From NCBI GenBank assembly GCA_000017645.1, contig CP000781.1, positions 4,823,501-4,887,500 of the forward strand: 64,000 nucleotides of DNA, read 5' to 3'. The notes beneath the pieces were generated by a model. That model had not been told where the DNA came from. It did not search any database and was given only the letters and a program-made list of their open reading frames with translations. The DNA comes from Xanthobacter autotrophicus Py2. Its GTDB lineage: Bacteria > Pseudomonadota > Alphaproteobacteria > Rhizobiales > Xanthobacteraceae. Shown here one piece after another: positions 48,083-60,032 of the stretch. Position 1 is the first letter of the stretch, and each line of letters starts with the position of its first letter. The translations under genes and the position numbers were made by a program.

Positions 48083-49495
48083 TCAGGTGCGCCAGAGAGC
48101 AAGGTGGATGACGACGAGGAGGCCGATCATCTCCAGCCGCCCCGCCACCATGCCGAGCCCGGCCACCACGACGGAGCCGGCGGGCAATGAGGACAGCGGC
48201 GGCCAGCCGGCGCCCCCGGCGTCATAGACCGGCCCGGTATTAGTCACCACCGCAGCCGCGGCGGCCAGAGCCGCATCGAGGCCCGGCAGGCCGGGGCTCA
48301 GCGCGATGACGCAGATGCCGAACACCAAAGCAAGGCTCGCCGCGCCGGCCCAGATGCCCAGCATCACCGAGCCTACGCCGCCCTCATAGGCCGCCGGCTG
48401 CACAAGGTGCGGGTAAACGAGGCGCATCAGGCCGCCCCGGGTATTGAGGAGAATGGCGCGCAGCCGCAGCATCTTCAGCCCGCCCGCCACCGACAGCGCC
48501 CCACCGCCCAGCAGCACCACCAGGATGACGAGGCCCAGCGGCAGGCTCATATAGGTGCCCTCGCGCGGGCCGATGCCGCTGGTGGAGATGAGCGAGGCGG
48601 CCGAGAACAGGCCGTCGCGGATCGCCTCCAGCGTGGGCGCATCGGCCGAACGGTAGAGTATGGCGCCCAGCACGATGCCGAGCACCGCCCACCAGCCGAG
48701 AATGACGAGGCTTTCCGTCTGTTCCGGGGCGGCATTGATGCGCCGCGTCAGCAGCGCGCGATGCCAGCGCACGCTGGTGGCGCTCCACAGCAGGAACGGC
48801 AGCAGCAGCCATTTCGGACTTTCGTCCAAGGTCAGCGCCAGCTGGGCTTCCGGCGGCAGGTGTGCGCCGGCGGAGACCACGGCGGTGGCCAGCGTGAAGG
48901 CCACATAGGGGCTTTCACGGCTCACCAGCAGCACGATCACGGCGAGCAGGGTGGCGCCCACATAGGCGGGGGCGATCTCGCGCAGCACCGCGGTGAGATC
49001 CACCACATCGAGGGTGGTGCCGCCGCGCGGGGTCCGGTCGGGCAGGCCGCCGAGCCCGGCAGGTGCGAGCACCGCCACCGCCGCGACGATGGTCAGCAGC
49101 CCGCCGGTCCATTGCAGCAGGGCGAGCCACACATAGAGGCTCGCCGGCCCCTGCCGCAGCGCCGTGGCCCCGGTGGTGGTGAAGGCGGACACCGCCTCGA
49201 GCCAGGCGGCCAGTGGCGGCAGGCCGGAGACGACGGCGACCGCCGGGGTCGCCGCCAACGGCAGCAGCAGCCACAGCGCCGCCACCAGCCCCACGCCGCC
49301 GGCCCGGGTCAGGCGCATGGGAGTGTCCTGGGTGGTGAAGCGCAGCAGCCCGGCGAGGAACAGGCAGAAGCCGCAGGTGGCAAGGAAGACCGGCACATGC
49401 CCCTCCCCGCCCCGCGCCGCGACCACGGCCGGCGGAAGCGCAAGGAGGCCGACGGCGAGGAGACCGGCGGCAAGTGGGCGAGCGGCGTTGACCAT
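48083..49495 (-). CDS. trkH: TrkH-family potassium transporter, short form
   Basis: A 470-residue membrane protein with about 10-12 hydrophobic segments. Pore-loop motifs recall TrkH/KtrB: AFTTTGAT (about 106-113), LISTSGIGPREG and VVTNTGPVYDAGG. It partners the adjacent trkA to import K+. The gap to trkA is 65 nt, and dat follows. The sequence is divergent from E. coli TrkH, but the three filter motifs and the context make the call fairly safe. Confidence 0.88.
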   Translation of the reverse strand: MVNAARPLAAGLLAVGLLALPPAVVAARGGEGHVPVFLATCGFCLFLAGLLRFTTQDTPMRLTRAGGVGLVAALWLLLPLAATPAVAVVSGLPPLAAWLEAVSAFTTTGATALRQGPASLYVWLALLQWTGGLLTIVAAVAVLAPAGLGGLPDRTPRGGTTLDVVDLTAVLREIAPAYVGATLLAVIVLLVSRESPYVAFTLATAVVSAGAHLPPEAQLALTLDESPKWLLLPFLLWSATSVRWHRALLTRRINAAPEQTESLVILGWWAVLGIVLGAILYRSADAPTLEAIRDGLFSAASLISTSGIGPREGTYMSLPLGLVILVVLLGGGALSVAGGLKMLRLRAILLNTRGGLMRLVYPHLVQPAAYEGGVGSVMLGIWAGAASLALVFGICVIALSPGLPGLDAALAAAAAVVTNTGPVYDAGGAGWPPLSSLPAGSVVVAGLGMVAGRLEMIGLLVVIHLALWRT

Positions 49496-49560
49496 ATGCG
49501 CCTTGCAAGCAGGAGAACTTGGCGACCAGGAGAAGTGGGAAACGGAAAGGCCTTAGAGGA

Positions 49561-50937
49561 TCAGAAGAATTCGAGCGCCACGCGGAACAGCTGTTCCACG
49601 CGCTTGATGCGATCGGCGAGGGCGAACAGCACCACCCGGTCGTGGGCCCGCACCACGAAATCGCCGCGCGGCAGCAGCACCTGTCCGTTCCGCACGATGG
49701 CGCCGATGCGCAGCCCCTCCAGAAGGTCGAGGTCCTTCAGCGGCTTGCCCACCAGCGGCGAGGTTTCCAGCGCTTCCGCCTCGATCATCTCGCCGGAGCC
49801 GTCGAGCAGCGCATGGACGCCGCGAATGCGCCCGCGCCGCACATGCTGGAGCACCTTGGAAACGGTGATCTGGCGCGGATTCACATGGGCGTCGATGCCC
49901 AGGCCCCGGGCGAAGGTGGCGTAGCCCTGCTCGTTCAGCAGCGCCAGGATGCGCTTCGCGCCGATCTGCTTGGCCAGCAGGCAGGACAGGATGTTGATCC
50001 GGTCGTCATTGGTGAGCGAAATCATGGTGTCCGCCTCGCGCACCCCGGCCTCGTCGAGGATGGCGCGCTCCAGCGCGTCGCCGTTCAGCACCACCGTGCG
50101 CGAGAGCACTTCGGCGATGGTCTGGGCGCGCTCGCGCGAGAATTCGATGAGCTTGACCCGCGCGGCCGCATTGCGCCGCTCCAGCTCGCTTGCCACGTAA
50201 TAGCCGATATTGCCGCCCCCGGCGATGACGATGCGCTGGCCCGGCACCTCGTCGTGCCCGAGCAGGGACAGGGCGCGCTGCACCTGGTCTGCCTGGGCGA
50301 CGAAATAGACGATGTCGCCCACCGCCAGCTGGTCGTTGGAGCGCGGCACCAGCGTCTTGCCCTTCCGGCTCACGGCCACGATGGTGGCCGGCATGTCCGG
50401 GAAAAGCTGGGTGAGCTGGCTGAGGGGGGTATCCACCACCGGGCAGTCCTCGCCGCACAGCACGCCCACCACCTGCACCGCCCCGTCGGAGAAGCTCACC
50501 GTATCGGTGGCCCCGGGCAGCGACAGGCGGCGCAGCACCATCTCGCCGACCTCGATCTCGGGGGAGATGATGACGTCGATGGGCAGCTGGTCGCGGGAGA
50601 ATAGGTCGCGCCATTCCGGCGCCAGATAGGTCTGGGCGCGGATGCGGGCGACCTTGGTGGGCACGTTGAACAAGGCGTGGCCCACCTGGCAGGCCACCAT
50701 GTTCACCTCGTCGTGGAGGGTCACCGCGATGAGCATGTCGGCGGCCTCGACCCCGGCGCGCGCCAGCACGTCCGGATGGGAGCCCTGCCCCACCACGCCG
50801 CGCACGTCCAGCTGCTCGGTCACCATCTGGATGCGCCGCGGGCTCGTGTCGATGATGGACACGTCGTTCTGCTCACCGGCGAGGCGCTCGGCAATGCCGA
50901 ACCCCACCTGGCCCGCGCCGCAGATCACGACCTTCAT
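49561..50937 (-). CDS. trkA: Trk system potassium uptake regulator TrkA
   Basis: 458 residues with two repeats of an NAD-binding RCK domain plus TrkA-C domain. The first begins MKVVICGAGQVGFGIAERLAGE (1-130), the second near 230 (GQRIVIAGGGNIGYYVASEL). It gates TrkH in response to NAD(H) or ATP. The gene lies downstream of ntrX in the same direction, the standard alphaproteobacterial order. Confidence 0.96.
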   Translation of the reverse strand: MKVVICGAGQVGFGIAERLAGEQNDVSIIDTSPRRIQMVTEQLDVRGVVGQGSHPDVLARAGVEAADMLIAVTLHDEVNMVACQVGHALFNVPTKVARIRAQTYLAPEWRDLFSRDQLPIDVIISPEIEVGEMVLRRLSLPGATDTVSFSDGAVQVVGVLCGEDCPVVDTPLSQLTQLFPDMPATIVAVSRKGKTLVPRSNDQLAVGDIVYFVAQADQVQRALSLLGHDEVPGQRIVIAGGGNIGYYVASELERRNAAARVKLIEFSRERAQTIAEVLSRTVVLNGDALERAILDEAGVREADTMISLTNDDRINILSCLLAKQIGAKRILALLNEQGYATFARGLGIDAHVNPRQITVSKVLQHVRRGRIRGVHALLDGSGEMIEAEALETSPLVGKPLKDLDLLEGLRIGAIVRNGQVLLPRGDFVVRAHDRVVLFALADRIKRVEQLFRVALEFF

Positions 50938-51054
50938 GAACCCTCCCCCGGCGCCCAGGCGAATCGCGACCTGAAAGATCGCGGCAAAACCGATCGCACC
51001 TTGAGCCTCAGCTCAGATGCAGCCCCTTTTTCGGGTATCCCGTCAACTGGTCCG

Positions 51055-52422
51055 TCAGCCTACCCCGAGAGCCTTAAGCTTTCGATGAAGGGCCGAGCGC
51101 TCCATGCCGACGAATTCCGCCGTCCGCGAGATGTTGCCGCCGAAGCGGTTGATCTGGGCGGCAAGGTATTCCCGCTCGAACACCTCGCGTGCCTCACGCA
51201 ACGGCAGGCCCATGAGATGCTCGCCGCCATTGCCGTTGGGCAGGTTGGGCACCAGCGCGCCCACGTCCGGCGGCAGCATGGCGGCGGTGATGGTGGCTTC
51301 CAGGTCGCCACCGGCGAGAATCAGCAGCCGTTCCACGTTGTTGCGTAGCTGGCGCACGTTGCCCGGCCAGTCGTGGGACTGGAGCACCGCCATGGCATCC
51401 TCGCCGATGGGCCGGCGCGGCAGGCCGGTGGTCTGCGAGATGGTGTCGACGAAGAATTCCACCAGGTCCGGAATGTCGTCGCGCCGCTCGGACAGCGGCG
51501 GCACCCGGATCGGCACCACTGAGAGGCGGTGGTAGAGATCCTCGCGGAATCGGCCCTTGGCGATCTCCTCCTCCAGGTTGCGCCCGGTGGAGGAGATGAT
51601 GCGCACGTCCACGCTGACCTTGTCGTTGGAGCCGATACGCGAGAAGGTCTGCTCCACCAGAACGCGCAGCACCCGGTTCTGGGTCTCGCGCGGCATGTCG
51701 GAGATTTCGTCCAGGAACAGCGTGCCACCGTGGGCCTCGTCCAGCGCCCCGCGCTTGGGCTCTCGCCCCTCCCCTTCCGCCACGCCGAACAGCTCGAATT
51801 CCAGCCGCTCCGGGGTGATGGCCGCAGAGTTCAGCACCACGAACGGCCCCTGGGCGCGGGTCGAGGTGGTGTGGATCAGCCGGGCCGTCAGCTCCTTGCC
51901 GGAGCCGGAAGGGCCGACGATGAGGATGCGGCTGTTGGTGGGCCCGACCCGGTCGATGGTGGCCTTCAGCTGCTGGACGGCGCTGGAGCGGCCCACCAGC
52001 ACATGGCCGTGGGGCGCCAGCTGCTTCAGCTCCTTCAGCTCGCGCCTCAGGCGCAGCGTCTCCAGCGCGCGCTCGGCCACCATCACCAGGCGGTCGGCAT
52101 TGAACGGCTTCTCGATGAAGTCGTAGGCGCCGCGCTTGATGGCCGCCACAGCGGTCTCGATGTTGCCGTGGCCGGAGATCATCACCACCGGCACCTCTGG
52201 GTGCTGGGCCTTGATCTCGTTCAGCAGTTCCAGCCCGTCGAGCCGCGAGCCCTGCAGCCAGATGTCCAGGAAGACCAGGTTAGGCCGCCGCGCCGAGATG
52301 GCCGCGAGGGCGCTGTCGGCGTCCCGGGCGGTGCGGGCGGCATAGCCCTCGTCCTCCAGGATGCCGGCCACCAGTTCGCAGATGTCGGCCTCATCGTCCA
52401 CGATGAGAATGTCCATGGCCAT
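51055..52422 (-). CDS. ntrX: Nitrogen assimilation response regulator NtrX
   Basis: 455 residues: receiver domain (phosphoacceptor Asp53 in FLDIWLQGS), AAA+ domain (Walker A GPSGSGKEL, Walker [11 protein letters not shown]) and a C-terminal Fis-type HTH (NISRTAEFVGMERSALHRKLK). The sigma-54 contact loop reads GVAEGEGREPKRGALDEA, so the GAFTGA motif is missing, as is usual for NtrX, which often acts with sigma-70 or as a repressor. Begins 3 nt after the ntrY stop. Confidence 0.96.
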   Translation of the reverse strand: MAMDILIVDDEADICELVAGILEDEGYAARTARDADSALAAISARRPNLVFLDIWLQGSRLDGLELLNEIKAQHPEVPVVMISGHGNIETAVAAIKRGAYDFIEKPFNADRLVMVAERALETLRLRRELKELKQLAPHGHVLVGRSSAVQQLKATIDRVGPTNSRILIVGPSGSGKELTARLIHTTSTRAQGPFVVLNSAAITPERLEFELFGVAEGEGREPKRGALDEAHGGTLFLDEISDMPRETQNRVLRVLVEQTFSRIGSNDKVSVDVRIISSTGRNLEEEIAKGRFREDLYHRLSVVPIRVPPLSERRDDIPDLVEFFVDTISQTTGLPRRPIGEDAMAVLQSHDWPGNVRQLRNNVERLLILAGGDLEATITAAMLPPDVGALVPNLPNGNGGEHLMGLPLREAREVFEREYLAAQINRFGGNISRTAEFVGMERSALHRKLKALGVG

Positions 52423-52425
52423 GTG

Positions 52426-54663
52426 TCAGGCCCTCCCTGTTTCAGGGACCGGTTGCGCCCCGCCCGCGCCGGCCGGTGGTTGACCGTCTGCCCGCATCCG
52501 AAGCCGGATCCAGGCCCCCCGGCCCTCGGGGGAATCGTTGAGTTCGATGAAGCCGCCGTGCTCTTCCATGATTTTCCCCACGATGGCGAGGCCGAGCCCG
52601 GTGCCCTTCTCGCGGGTGGTCACATACGGCTCCAGCAGCCGGCTGCGCTTTTCCTTCGGCAGTCCGGCGCCGTTGTCGATGACGTCGATGACGCGGTCCT
52701 CGCCCTCCGCAACCACGCGCACGCGGATGAGGCCCTTGCCGCGCTCGGCCTCAGGCACCCCCTCGATGGCCTCGGCGGCGTTCTTGAGGATGTTGGTGAG
52801 CGCCTGGGAGATCAGGCGCCGGTCGAACCGCGCCGGCATGGAGGGCGGCAGCTCGGTCTCGAAGGTCACGTCAGGATGGCCGACGCGCATGAGGAACACG
52901 CCCTGGCGCACGGTCTCGGCAAGGTCCTGCGCATCTACCACGGGCTTGGGCATGCGGGCGAAGGAGGAGAACTCGTCCACCATCCGGCCGATGTCGCCGA
53001 CCTGACGGATGATGGTGTCGGTGCACTGGTCGAACACGTCGCGATCCTGGGTGATGTGGCGCCCGTACTTGCGCTTCAGCCGCTCGGCGGAGAGCTGGAT
53101 GGGGGTCAGCGGGTTCTTGATCTCGTGGGCGATGCGCCGGGCCACGTCAGCCCAGGCGGAGGTGCGCTGGGCCGAGACCAGGGCGGTGATGTCGTCCAGC
53201 GTCACCACCCAGCCGTGATCCTCGGCCGTGGACTGCTCGGTGGTGACCCGGACGGCGAAAATCCGTTCCCGGCCGTCCCGCTGGATGGTGATGTTGCCCT
53301 GTACCGCGCGCTGGCCCGCGCCCATGGCCTCGGCCACCAGGGCGTCGGTTTCCGGCACCACATCCGCGAGCTTGCGGCCGAGCGCCTCGTCCTCGCTCAG
53401 GCCCAGGAGCTTCTCGGCGGAGCGGTTGAGGATGGTGACCTGCGCCTCGGCATCGATGCCGATGACGCCCGCGCCGACGCCGGAGAGCACCGCCTCGGTG
53501 AAGCGGCGACGGCTGTCCATCTGGTCGCGCGCCGTCACCAACGCGTTGCGCTGGGTCTTCAGCTCGACCGTCATCTTGTTGAAGGTTTCGCCCAGGGTCG
53601 CGAGGTCGCCCTCGGCCCGGTTGACCGGCACCTGCACTTCCAGATTGCCCGCCGCCACCCGTCCCGCCGCCCACATGAGCCGCCGGATGGGCGATACCAG
53701 CCATTTGGAGAAGTTGATCCCGAGCCAGACCGCCGACAGCAGCACGATGAGCGTGACAATGGAATACATCAGCGCAAAGGCGAGCTGCACGTTGAAGCGC
53801 CGCTCCTCCAGCGCCCGGTAATCGGCAAGGGTGTCCTGCGTCACCTTGAGAAAGCCGATGACCCGCGGGTCGACGGGCCGCGCCACGTAAAGGAACAGGT
53901 CGTCGAATCCCGCGATCGGCGCCACCGCGCCCACGAAGTCCGCGTCCGACGGCAGATAGATGATGGGCTGCTCGGTGGAAGCCTCGGCGATGGCGATGTT
54001 GGAGGGGACGATATATTCGCGGTCCGTCCGCAGGTTCGCCCGCTCCACCACCGAGAGGTCGCGCCGGACGATCTGTGCGCCCGGCACGTTGCGCAGCGCC
54101 GCCTGGGCGGTGAGGATCTGCCGGAACTTCTCGATATCCGTGTCGTAGAGCTGCTTCATCCGCGACAGGTCATTGCTCATGGCGAGCACGTCGCCGCGGA
54201 TGGAGAGCGCGTGCTCGCGCACATAGGTCTGCGCCACCGAAGCGGCGGTGCCGACGATCTCCCGGGTCCGGCCGGAGAAGTAGCGATCAAGGCTGCGGTC
54301 GAGGGTGAGGCTGGCCACCAGCGCCACCACGATGGCCGGCACCACCGCCACGCCCGCGAACAGGCCGACGATGCGCACATGCAGCCGCGAGGCGGCCCGC
54401 CCGCGCGCCCGTGCCCGCAGGATGCGCCACACCTCCCGGCCGATGATGGCCAGCAGGATGAGCACCGCGATGCCCGATGCGGTGAGCACGCCCACCACCA
54501 CCTGCGGCGTCGGCACGATGGAGGTGAGGCCCATCAGGATCAGGAAGGTGGCGACCGCCAGCACCAGCGACAGGACCACAATGATGGGCGCGAACAGGCG
54601 GGCGGCAATGCCGCGACGGGGCACAACGCCTTCCACTGCGTCCTTGACCGGCGCGTCCGTCAT
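52426..54663 (-). CDS. ntrY: Nitrogen/redox sensor histidine kinase NtrY
   Basis: A membrane kinase of 745 residues. Several TM helices at the N-terminus (about 20-110) precede a periplasmic segment, a further TM (near 290), HAMP, PAS, and a HisKA/HATPase module. The phosphoacceptor is His513 in [15 protein letters not shown]. The ATP-site DNGAGLPKEKRSRLLEPYVTT motif follows. ATG 54663 is chosen over a GTG three codons up. It senses nitrogen state or oxygen and phosphorylates NtrX. Confidence 0.95.
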   Translation of the reverse strand: MTDAPVKDAVEGVVPRRGIAARLFAPIIVVLSLVLAVATFLILMGLTSIVPTPQVVVGVLTASGIAVLILLAIIGREVWRILRARARGRAASRLHVRIVGLFAGVAVVPAIVVALVASLTLDRSLDRYFSGRTREIVGTAASVAQTYVREHALSIRGDVLAMSNDLSRMKQLYDTDIEKFRQILTAQAALRNVPGAQIVRRDLSVVERANLRTDREYIVPSNIAIAEASTEQPIIYLPSDADFVGAVAPIAGFDDLFLYVARPVDPRVIGFLKVTQDTLADYRALEERRFNVQLAFALMYSIVTLIVLLSAVWLGINFSKWLVSPIRRLMWAAGRVAAGNLEVQVPVNRAEGDLATLGETFNKMTVELKTQRNALVTARDQMDSRRRFTEAVLSGVGAGVIGIDAEAQVTILNRSAEKLLGLSEDEALGRKLADVVPETDALVAEAMGAGQRAVQGNITIQRDGRERIFAVRVTTEQSTAEDHGWVVTLDDITALVSAQRTSAWADVARRIAHEIKNPLTPIQLSAERLKRKYGRHITQDRDVFDQCTDTIIRQVGDIGRMVDEFSSFARMPKPVVDAQDLAETVRQGVFLMRVGHPDVTFETELPPSMPARFDRRLISQALTNILKNAAEAIEGVPEAERGKGLIRVRVVAEGEDRVIDVIDNGAGLPKEKRSRLLEPYVTTREKGTGLGLAIVGKIMEEHGGFIELNDSPEGRGAWIRLRMRADGQPPAGAGGAQPVPETGRA

Positions 54664-54692
54664 CCTTGCCACAGTCCCCCAGGCTTCCGCCC

Positions 54693-54720
54693 CCTGTCGC
54701 GAGCCGAGTCACGCGACAGG
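54693..54720 (-). promoter_or_regulatory. Perfect 9-bp dyad upstream of ntrY
   Basis: CCTGTCGCG-N10-CGCGACAGG lies 30 nt before the ntrY ATG. The size and symmetry suit a dimeric regulator site near the transcript start. No known consensus is matched. Confidence 0.45.
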
Positions 54721-54907
54721 GGTGATGCAGTGGAACGACACTGGTGCAAAAATGTGACAGAGGACCTAACGCGGCCCGAATTCGTGCACCCGATGCTGGG
54801 AGTGGGTAGCGGGGTCCATTTTACCGGGCGTTGTGCACAGGGCGCCGGGCCCTCGTGGGGCTCGGGCCTAAGGCGAGGCGCGGCGAAGCGACGCCAAGCG
54901 CGATTCG

Positions 54908-54938
54908 AAAAACACCGGAAGGCGGCCGAAGCCGCCCT
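54908..54938 (-). terminator. Terminator after ntrC
   Basis: Read leftward, AGGGCGGC-TTCG-GCCGCCTT forms an 8-bp stem (one G-U) with a UUCG loop, then TTCCGGTG and TTTTT. It separates dusB-ntrBC from ntrYX. Confidence 0.65.
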
Positions 54939-54956
54939 CCCCGCTCCTAGCGGATA

Positions 54957-54979
54957 TCCGAATCATCTGGAGGTCCGAA

Positions 54980-54988
<9 letters not shown>
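54957..54988 (+). repeat. 17-bp tandem repeat at the ntrC 3' end
   Basis: TCCGAATCATCTGGA occurs at 54957-54971 and 54974-54988, separated by 2 nt. The second copy spans the ntrC stop codon (54980-54982). Confidence 0.8.
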
Positions 54989-56422
<1,434 letters not shown>

Positions 56423-56429
56423 CGACACC

Positions 56430-57599
56430 TCAGTTATCCTCTTGAGCCGTGCTCTTGCCGCGATACATGGGCAGGAGCACGCGGAAGGTTGTACGGCGGG
56501 GCTGACTGTCGCATTCGACGATGCCGCCGTGGTCGCCGATGATCTTCGCTACCAAAGCAAGACCGAGGCCACTGCCCGTCGGCTTGGTGGTGACGAACGG
56601 GTCGAACAGGTGGGGAATGAGGTCGTCCGGCACGCCCTTGCCGTTGTCGCGGACGCAGAATTCCAGAGGCAGGCTCACCCGCGTGGAGGCGCCGGGAACC
56701 GTCAGCCGCACGCCCGGCCGGAACGCCGTGGTGAGCTGGATCTCGCCGTCCTGGTCGCTGTCGATGGCCTCGGCCGCGTTCTTCACCAGGTTCAGGAAAA
56801 CCTGGATCAGCTGGTCGCGATTGGCGAGCACCGGCGGCAACGAGGGGTCGTATTCCTCCACGATGCGGATATGCCGCGCGAACCCCGACGCGGCGAGGGT
56901 ACGCACATGCTCCAGCACCGCGTGGATGTTCACCGGCTCGCGCTCCACCGGGCGCTCGTCGGAGAACACCTCCATGCGGTCCACCAGCTTCACGATGCGA
57001 TCGGCTTCCTCGCAGATGAGGCGGGTCAGAGCGCGGTCGTCGTCGTCCGCCGACTGCTCCAGCAGTTGCGCCGCGCCACGGATGCCGGAGAGCGGGTTCT
57101 TGATCTCGTGGGCCAGCATGGAGGCCAGCGCGCTCACCGAGCGGGCGGCGCCGCGATGGGTCAGCTGGCGGTCCATCTTGTCGGCGATGGTGCGCTCCTG
57201 GAGCATCACCACCACCTGGTCGGGATGCTCCGACACCGGCGCCACGTGAATGTCCACGATGCGCTCGCCGCCGTTGCGGGGGGTGCCGAGATCGACGCGA
57301 TATTCGTTCACCGGCGCGCCGCGCTGGCGCACCTGCTCGATGAGGCCGAGCAGCGGGGTCCCGAACGGCACGAGGTCGGCCAGGGGCCGGCGGCGCAGCA
57401 GCGGCGCGCTGACCTCGAAGAAGGCCTCGGCCGCCACGTTCGCCTCCGCCACATGCCCGTTGCTGGCAATGGTGAAGACAGGGTGCGGAACGGCGTCCAG
57501 GATGGCGCGGGGCATCCCCTGATCCTTGCCGATCTCCTGCTCAGCCTTGCGCTTTTGATCCATCTTCCGTGTGTCTTGCTTTCTGGCTTCGGCCGTCAT
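56430..57599 (-). CDS. ntrB: Nitrogen sensor kinase NtrB
   Basis: A cytosolic kinase/phosphatase of 389 residues, controlled by PII proteins. A PAS domain (about 28-140) is followed by HisKA with His164 ([12 protein letters not shown]) and an HATPase domain ([20 protein letters not shown]). The ATG at 57599 overlaps the dusB stop (ATGA) with GGAGGG just upstream, which decides the start over one five codons earlier. Part of dusB-ntrB-ntrC. Confidence 0.96.
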   Translation of the reverse strand: MTAEARKQDTRKMDQKRKAEQEIGKDQGMPRAILDAVPHPVFTIASNGHVAEANVAAEAFFEVSAPLLRRRPLADLVPFGTPLLGLIEQVRQRGAPVNEYRVDLGTPRNGGERIVDIHVAPVSEHPDQVVVMLQERTIADKMDRQLTHRGAARSVSALASMLAHEIKNPLSGIRGAAQLLEQSADDDDRALTRLICEEADRIVKLVDRMEVFSDERPVEREPVNIHAVLEHVRTLAASGFARHIRIVEEYDPSLPPVLANRDQLIQVFLNLVKNAAEAIDSDQDGEIQLTTAFRPGVRLTVPGASTRVSLPLEFCVRDNGKGVPDDLIPHLFDPFVTTKPTGSGLGLALVAKIIGDHGGIVECDSQPRRTTFRVLLPMYRGKSTAQEDN

Positions 57600-58633
57600 G
57601 CCGCGGCCCTCCACATGATGTCGTCGAAGGCGGCACCGATGCCGGCCTTCACCTGGGCGGGGTCCTCCAATACGAGGAGACGCTTGCGCCAGCCCGCCAC
57701 GATGCCGGCCCGCGCCGCGCCGGTGCCGCCGGCGGCCGCGTCCAGCGCCCAGCCCACGTGCTTGCGCGCCTGCCTCACCCCCAACGCCCGGCCATAAAGC
57801 TCGAGCCAGCCCTCATAAAGCTCCAGCAAGACCGCGTGCTGCTCGTCCAGGTCCGGATCGGCGGTGTCATGCTGACCGGCGATGGCGCGGGCGACGCGGC
57901 CGGGAAACCACGGCCGGCCCTGCGCCCCGCGCCCGATCATCACCCCATCCGCCCCGGAGGCGTCGAGGATGGCGGGGCCGTCCGACGGCGCCGTCACGTC
58001 GCCATTGGCGATCACCGGGATGGAGACGGCGTCCTTCACTGCGCGGATGGCGGTCCAGTCGGCGCGGCCGGTATAGAACTGGCAGCGGGTACGGCCATGG
58101 ATGGTGACCATGGCAAGGCCGCTCTCCTGCGCCATGCGCGCCAGATCCACGGCCGTGGAGGCCGTATCATCCCAGCCCAGCCGGGTCTTCACCGTGACCG
58201 GGATCGAGACCGCGCCGCGCACGGCTTCGAGAATCGCTTGAGCCAGCGGCAGGTCGCGCAGCAGGGCGGCGCCGGCCGCTCCGGTGGTGACGCGCTTGGC
58301 CGGGCAGCCCATGTTGATATCGATGATGCCAGCCCCGGCCGCCTCGGCCACGCGGGCAGCCTCGCCCATCAGGTACGGGTCATTGCCGGCGATCTGCACG
58401 GCGTGGAGCGGCACGCCCTCCCCCTCCGCGCGAAGTACCATCTCGGGATGGCCTTCCAGCAGCGCTTCGCTCGCCACCATTTCTGATATGACGAGGCCGG
58501 CTCCGTAACGAACAGCCATCCGCCGCACCGGTGCATCCGTGATTCCCGCCATGGGGGCGAGGATCACCGCATTGGGCAGCGCGTGGGAGCCGATCCGCAA
58601 CGCCGGAATGGAAAATGCGACAGTCTCTTGCAC
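57596..58633 (-). CDS. dusB: tRNA-dihydrouridine synthase (DusB/NifR3)
   Basis: An FMN-dependent enzyme that reduces uridine in tRNA D-loops, 345 residues. Motifs: [15 protein letters not shown] near residue 24, [11 protein letters not shown] with the catalytic Cys, [23 protein letters not shown] and [14 protein letters not shown]. The start is GTG 58633 with AGGTGG upstream. It heads the ntrBC operon, the classic nifR3 position. Confidence 0.95.
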   Translation of the reverse strand: MQETVAFSIPALRIGSHALPNAVILAPMAGITDAPVRRMAVRYGAGLVISEMVASEALLEGHPEMVLRAEGEGVPLHAVQIAGNDPYLMGEAARVAEAAGAGIIDINMGCPAKRVTTGAAGAALLRDLPLAQAILEAVRGAVSIPVTVKTRLGWDDTASTAVDLARMAQESGLAMVTIHGRTRCQFYTGRADWTAIRAVKDAVSIPVIANGDVTAPSDGPAILDASGADGVMIGRGAQGRPWFPGRVARAIAGQHDTADPDLDEQHAVLLELYEGWLELYGRALGVRQARKHVGWALDAAAGGTGAARAGIVAGWRKRLLVLEDPAQVKAGIGAAFDDIMWRAAA

Positions 58634-58662
58634 AGAAATTAGGCCACCTCGCTTCTGCCTAC

Positions 58663-58690
58663 ATCTTAGACAAGTGCGCGGCACAAGCAA
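58663..58690 (-). promoter_or_regulatory. Candidate sigma-70 promoter for dusB-ntrBC
   Basis: Read leftward, TTGCTT (58690-58685), a 16-nt spacer and TAAGAT (58668-58663). It lies 30 nt before the GTG of dusB in the 175-nt gap shared with ispDF. Motif match only. Confidence 0.45.
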
Positions 58691-58808
58691 GGGCAGTCTG
58701 CGTGGAAGTGCAGCGCAGCAGAATTTACCCCATCGCCGGTTACCTGCACCGGTGCTCCGACCCATTCCGGGACGGGATTCACCCCCGCTCGCACCAGGGG
58801 GGCCGGGC

Positions 58809-60020
58809 ATGAGCGAAGTGGCGAATCCCTCATGCGTGGCCATTATCGTCGCCGCCGGACGCGGCACCCGCGCCGGTGGACCGCTGCCGAAGCAATATCA
58901 GGCCATCGGCGGCGAGCCGGTGCTGCGCCGCACGCTGCGCCTTTTCGCGACCCATCCGCAGATCACGGCCGTGCTCGCCGTCATCCATAGCGATGATTCT
59001 GTCCGCTTTGCGGACACGGCCCGCGATCTGCCCAAGATCTTGGCACCGGCCTTCGGCGGGGCGACCCGCCAGGCGTCTGTCCGCGCGGGGCTGGAAGCCC
59101 TTGCCGCCGCATCGTGCACCAGCCCGGACCTGGTGCTGGTGCACGATGCGGCGCGCCCCTACACCTCGCCGGACCTCATCGCCCGCGCTGTGGCGGCGGC
59201 GCAGGCCGCGGATGCCGCCATTCCCGTGCTCCCCGTAACCGACACGGTGAAGCGGGTGGATGCCGCCGGCATCGTGGCCGAGACCTTGGACCGCGCGGCG
59301 CTGCGCACGGTGCAGACCCCGCAGGCGTTCCGCTTCGACGCCCTGCGCGCCGCCCATGCCGCTGCCGCCGCGGCCGGGGTGGAGACGTTGACCGACGATG
59401 CGGCGGTGATGGAATGGGCCGGCCAGCCCGTGGCCACCTTCGAAGGCGAGAGCACCAACGTGAAGCTGACCACCCCTGAAGACATGACCCGCGCCGCCGG
59501 CGCCTCCTTCGCAGATCTTGGCGACGTGCGCACCGGCACCGGCTTCGACGTGCACGCCTTCGGCCCCGGCGACCATGTGATGCTCGGCGGGGTCGCGGTG
59601 CCCCACAGCGCCGGCCTCGTCGGCCATTCCGATGCGGACGTGGGCCTGCACGCCCTCACCGACGCGCTGCTCGGTGCGCTGTGCGATGGCGACATCGGAG
59701 CCCATTTCCCGCCCTCCGACCCGCAGTGGAAGGGCGCGTCCTCCGACCGTTTCCTTGCCCATGCGGTGGAGAAGGTGACGGCGCGGGGCGGGCGCATTGC
59801 CCATCTCGACCTCACCCTCATCTGCGAGGCGCCGAAGGTGGGGCCGCACCGCGACGCCATCCGCGCCGCCATTTCGCTTATCACCGGCGTGCCCCTCGCC
59901 CGCGTTTCGGTGAAGGCGACCACCACCGAGAAGCTGGGCTTCACCGGCCGGCGGGAGGGCATCGCCGCCATGGCCAGCGCCACCATCCGCCTGCCCTTCG
60001 CGGACGAGGCGGAGGGCTGA
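58809..60020 (+). CDS. ispDF: Bifunctional IspD-IspF isoprenoid enzyme
   Basis: 403 residues that combine two steps of the MEP pathway. The IspD cytidylyltransferase (about 8-232) has [30 protein letters not shown] and [10 protein letters not shown]. The IspF cyclodiphosphate synthase (about 240-400) has GTGFDVHAF with metal ligands, [18 protein letters not shown], and [17 protein letters not shown]. The fusion is normal for Alphaproteobacteria. ATG 58809 starts the domain. Divergent from dusB. Confidence 0.97.
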   Translation: MSEVANPSCVAIIVAAGRGTRAGGPLPKQYQAIGGEPVLRRTLRLFATHPQITAVLAVIHSDDSVRFADTARDLPKILAPAFGGATRQASVRAGLEALAAASCTSPDLVLVHDAARPYTSPDLIARAVAAAQAADAAIPVLPVTDTVKRVDAAGIVAETLDRAALRTVQTPQAFRFDALRAAHAAAAAAGVETLTDDAAVMEWAGQPVATFEGESTNVKLTTPEDMTRAAGASFADLGDVRTGTGFDVHAFGPGDHVMLGGVAVPHSAGLVGHSDADVGLHALTDALLGALCDGDIGAHFPPSDPQWKGASSDRFLAHAVEKVTARGGRIAHLDLTLICEAPKVGPHRDAIRAAISLITGVPLARVSVKATTTEKLGFTGRREGIAAMASATIRLPFADEAEG

Positions 60021-60032
60021 ACGCCCGCGCCC

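Larger units (their letters stand above)
54664..54979. other. 316-bp gap between ntrC and ntrY
   Basis: It holds a 9-bp dyad close to ntrY (54693-54720), a terminator facing ntrC (54908-54938) and a 17-bp tandem repeat at the ntrC end (54957-54988). Between 54721 and 54907 I see no gene. The ntrY promoter should lie there but was not identified. Confidence 0.6.
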
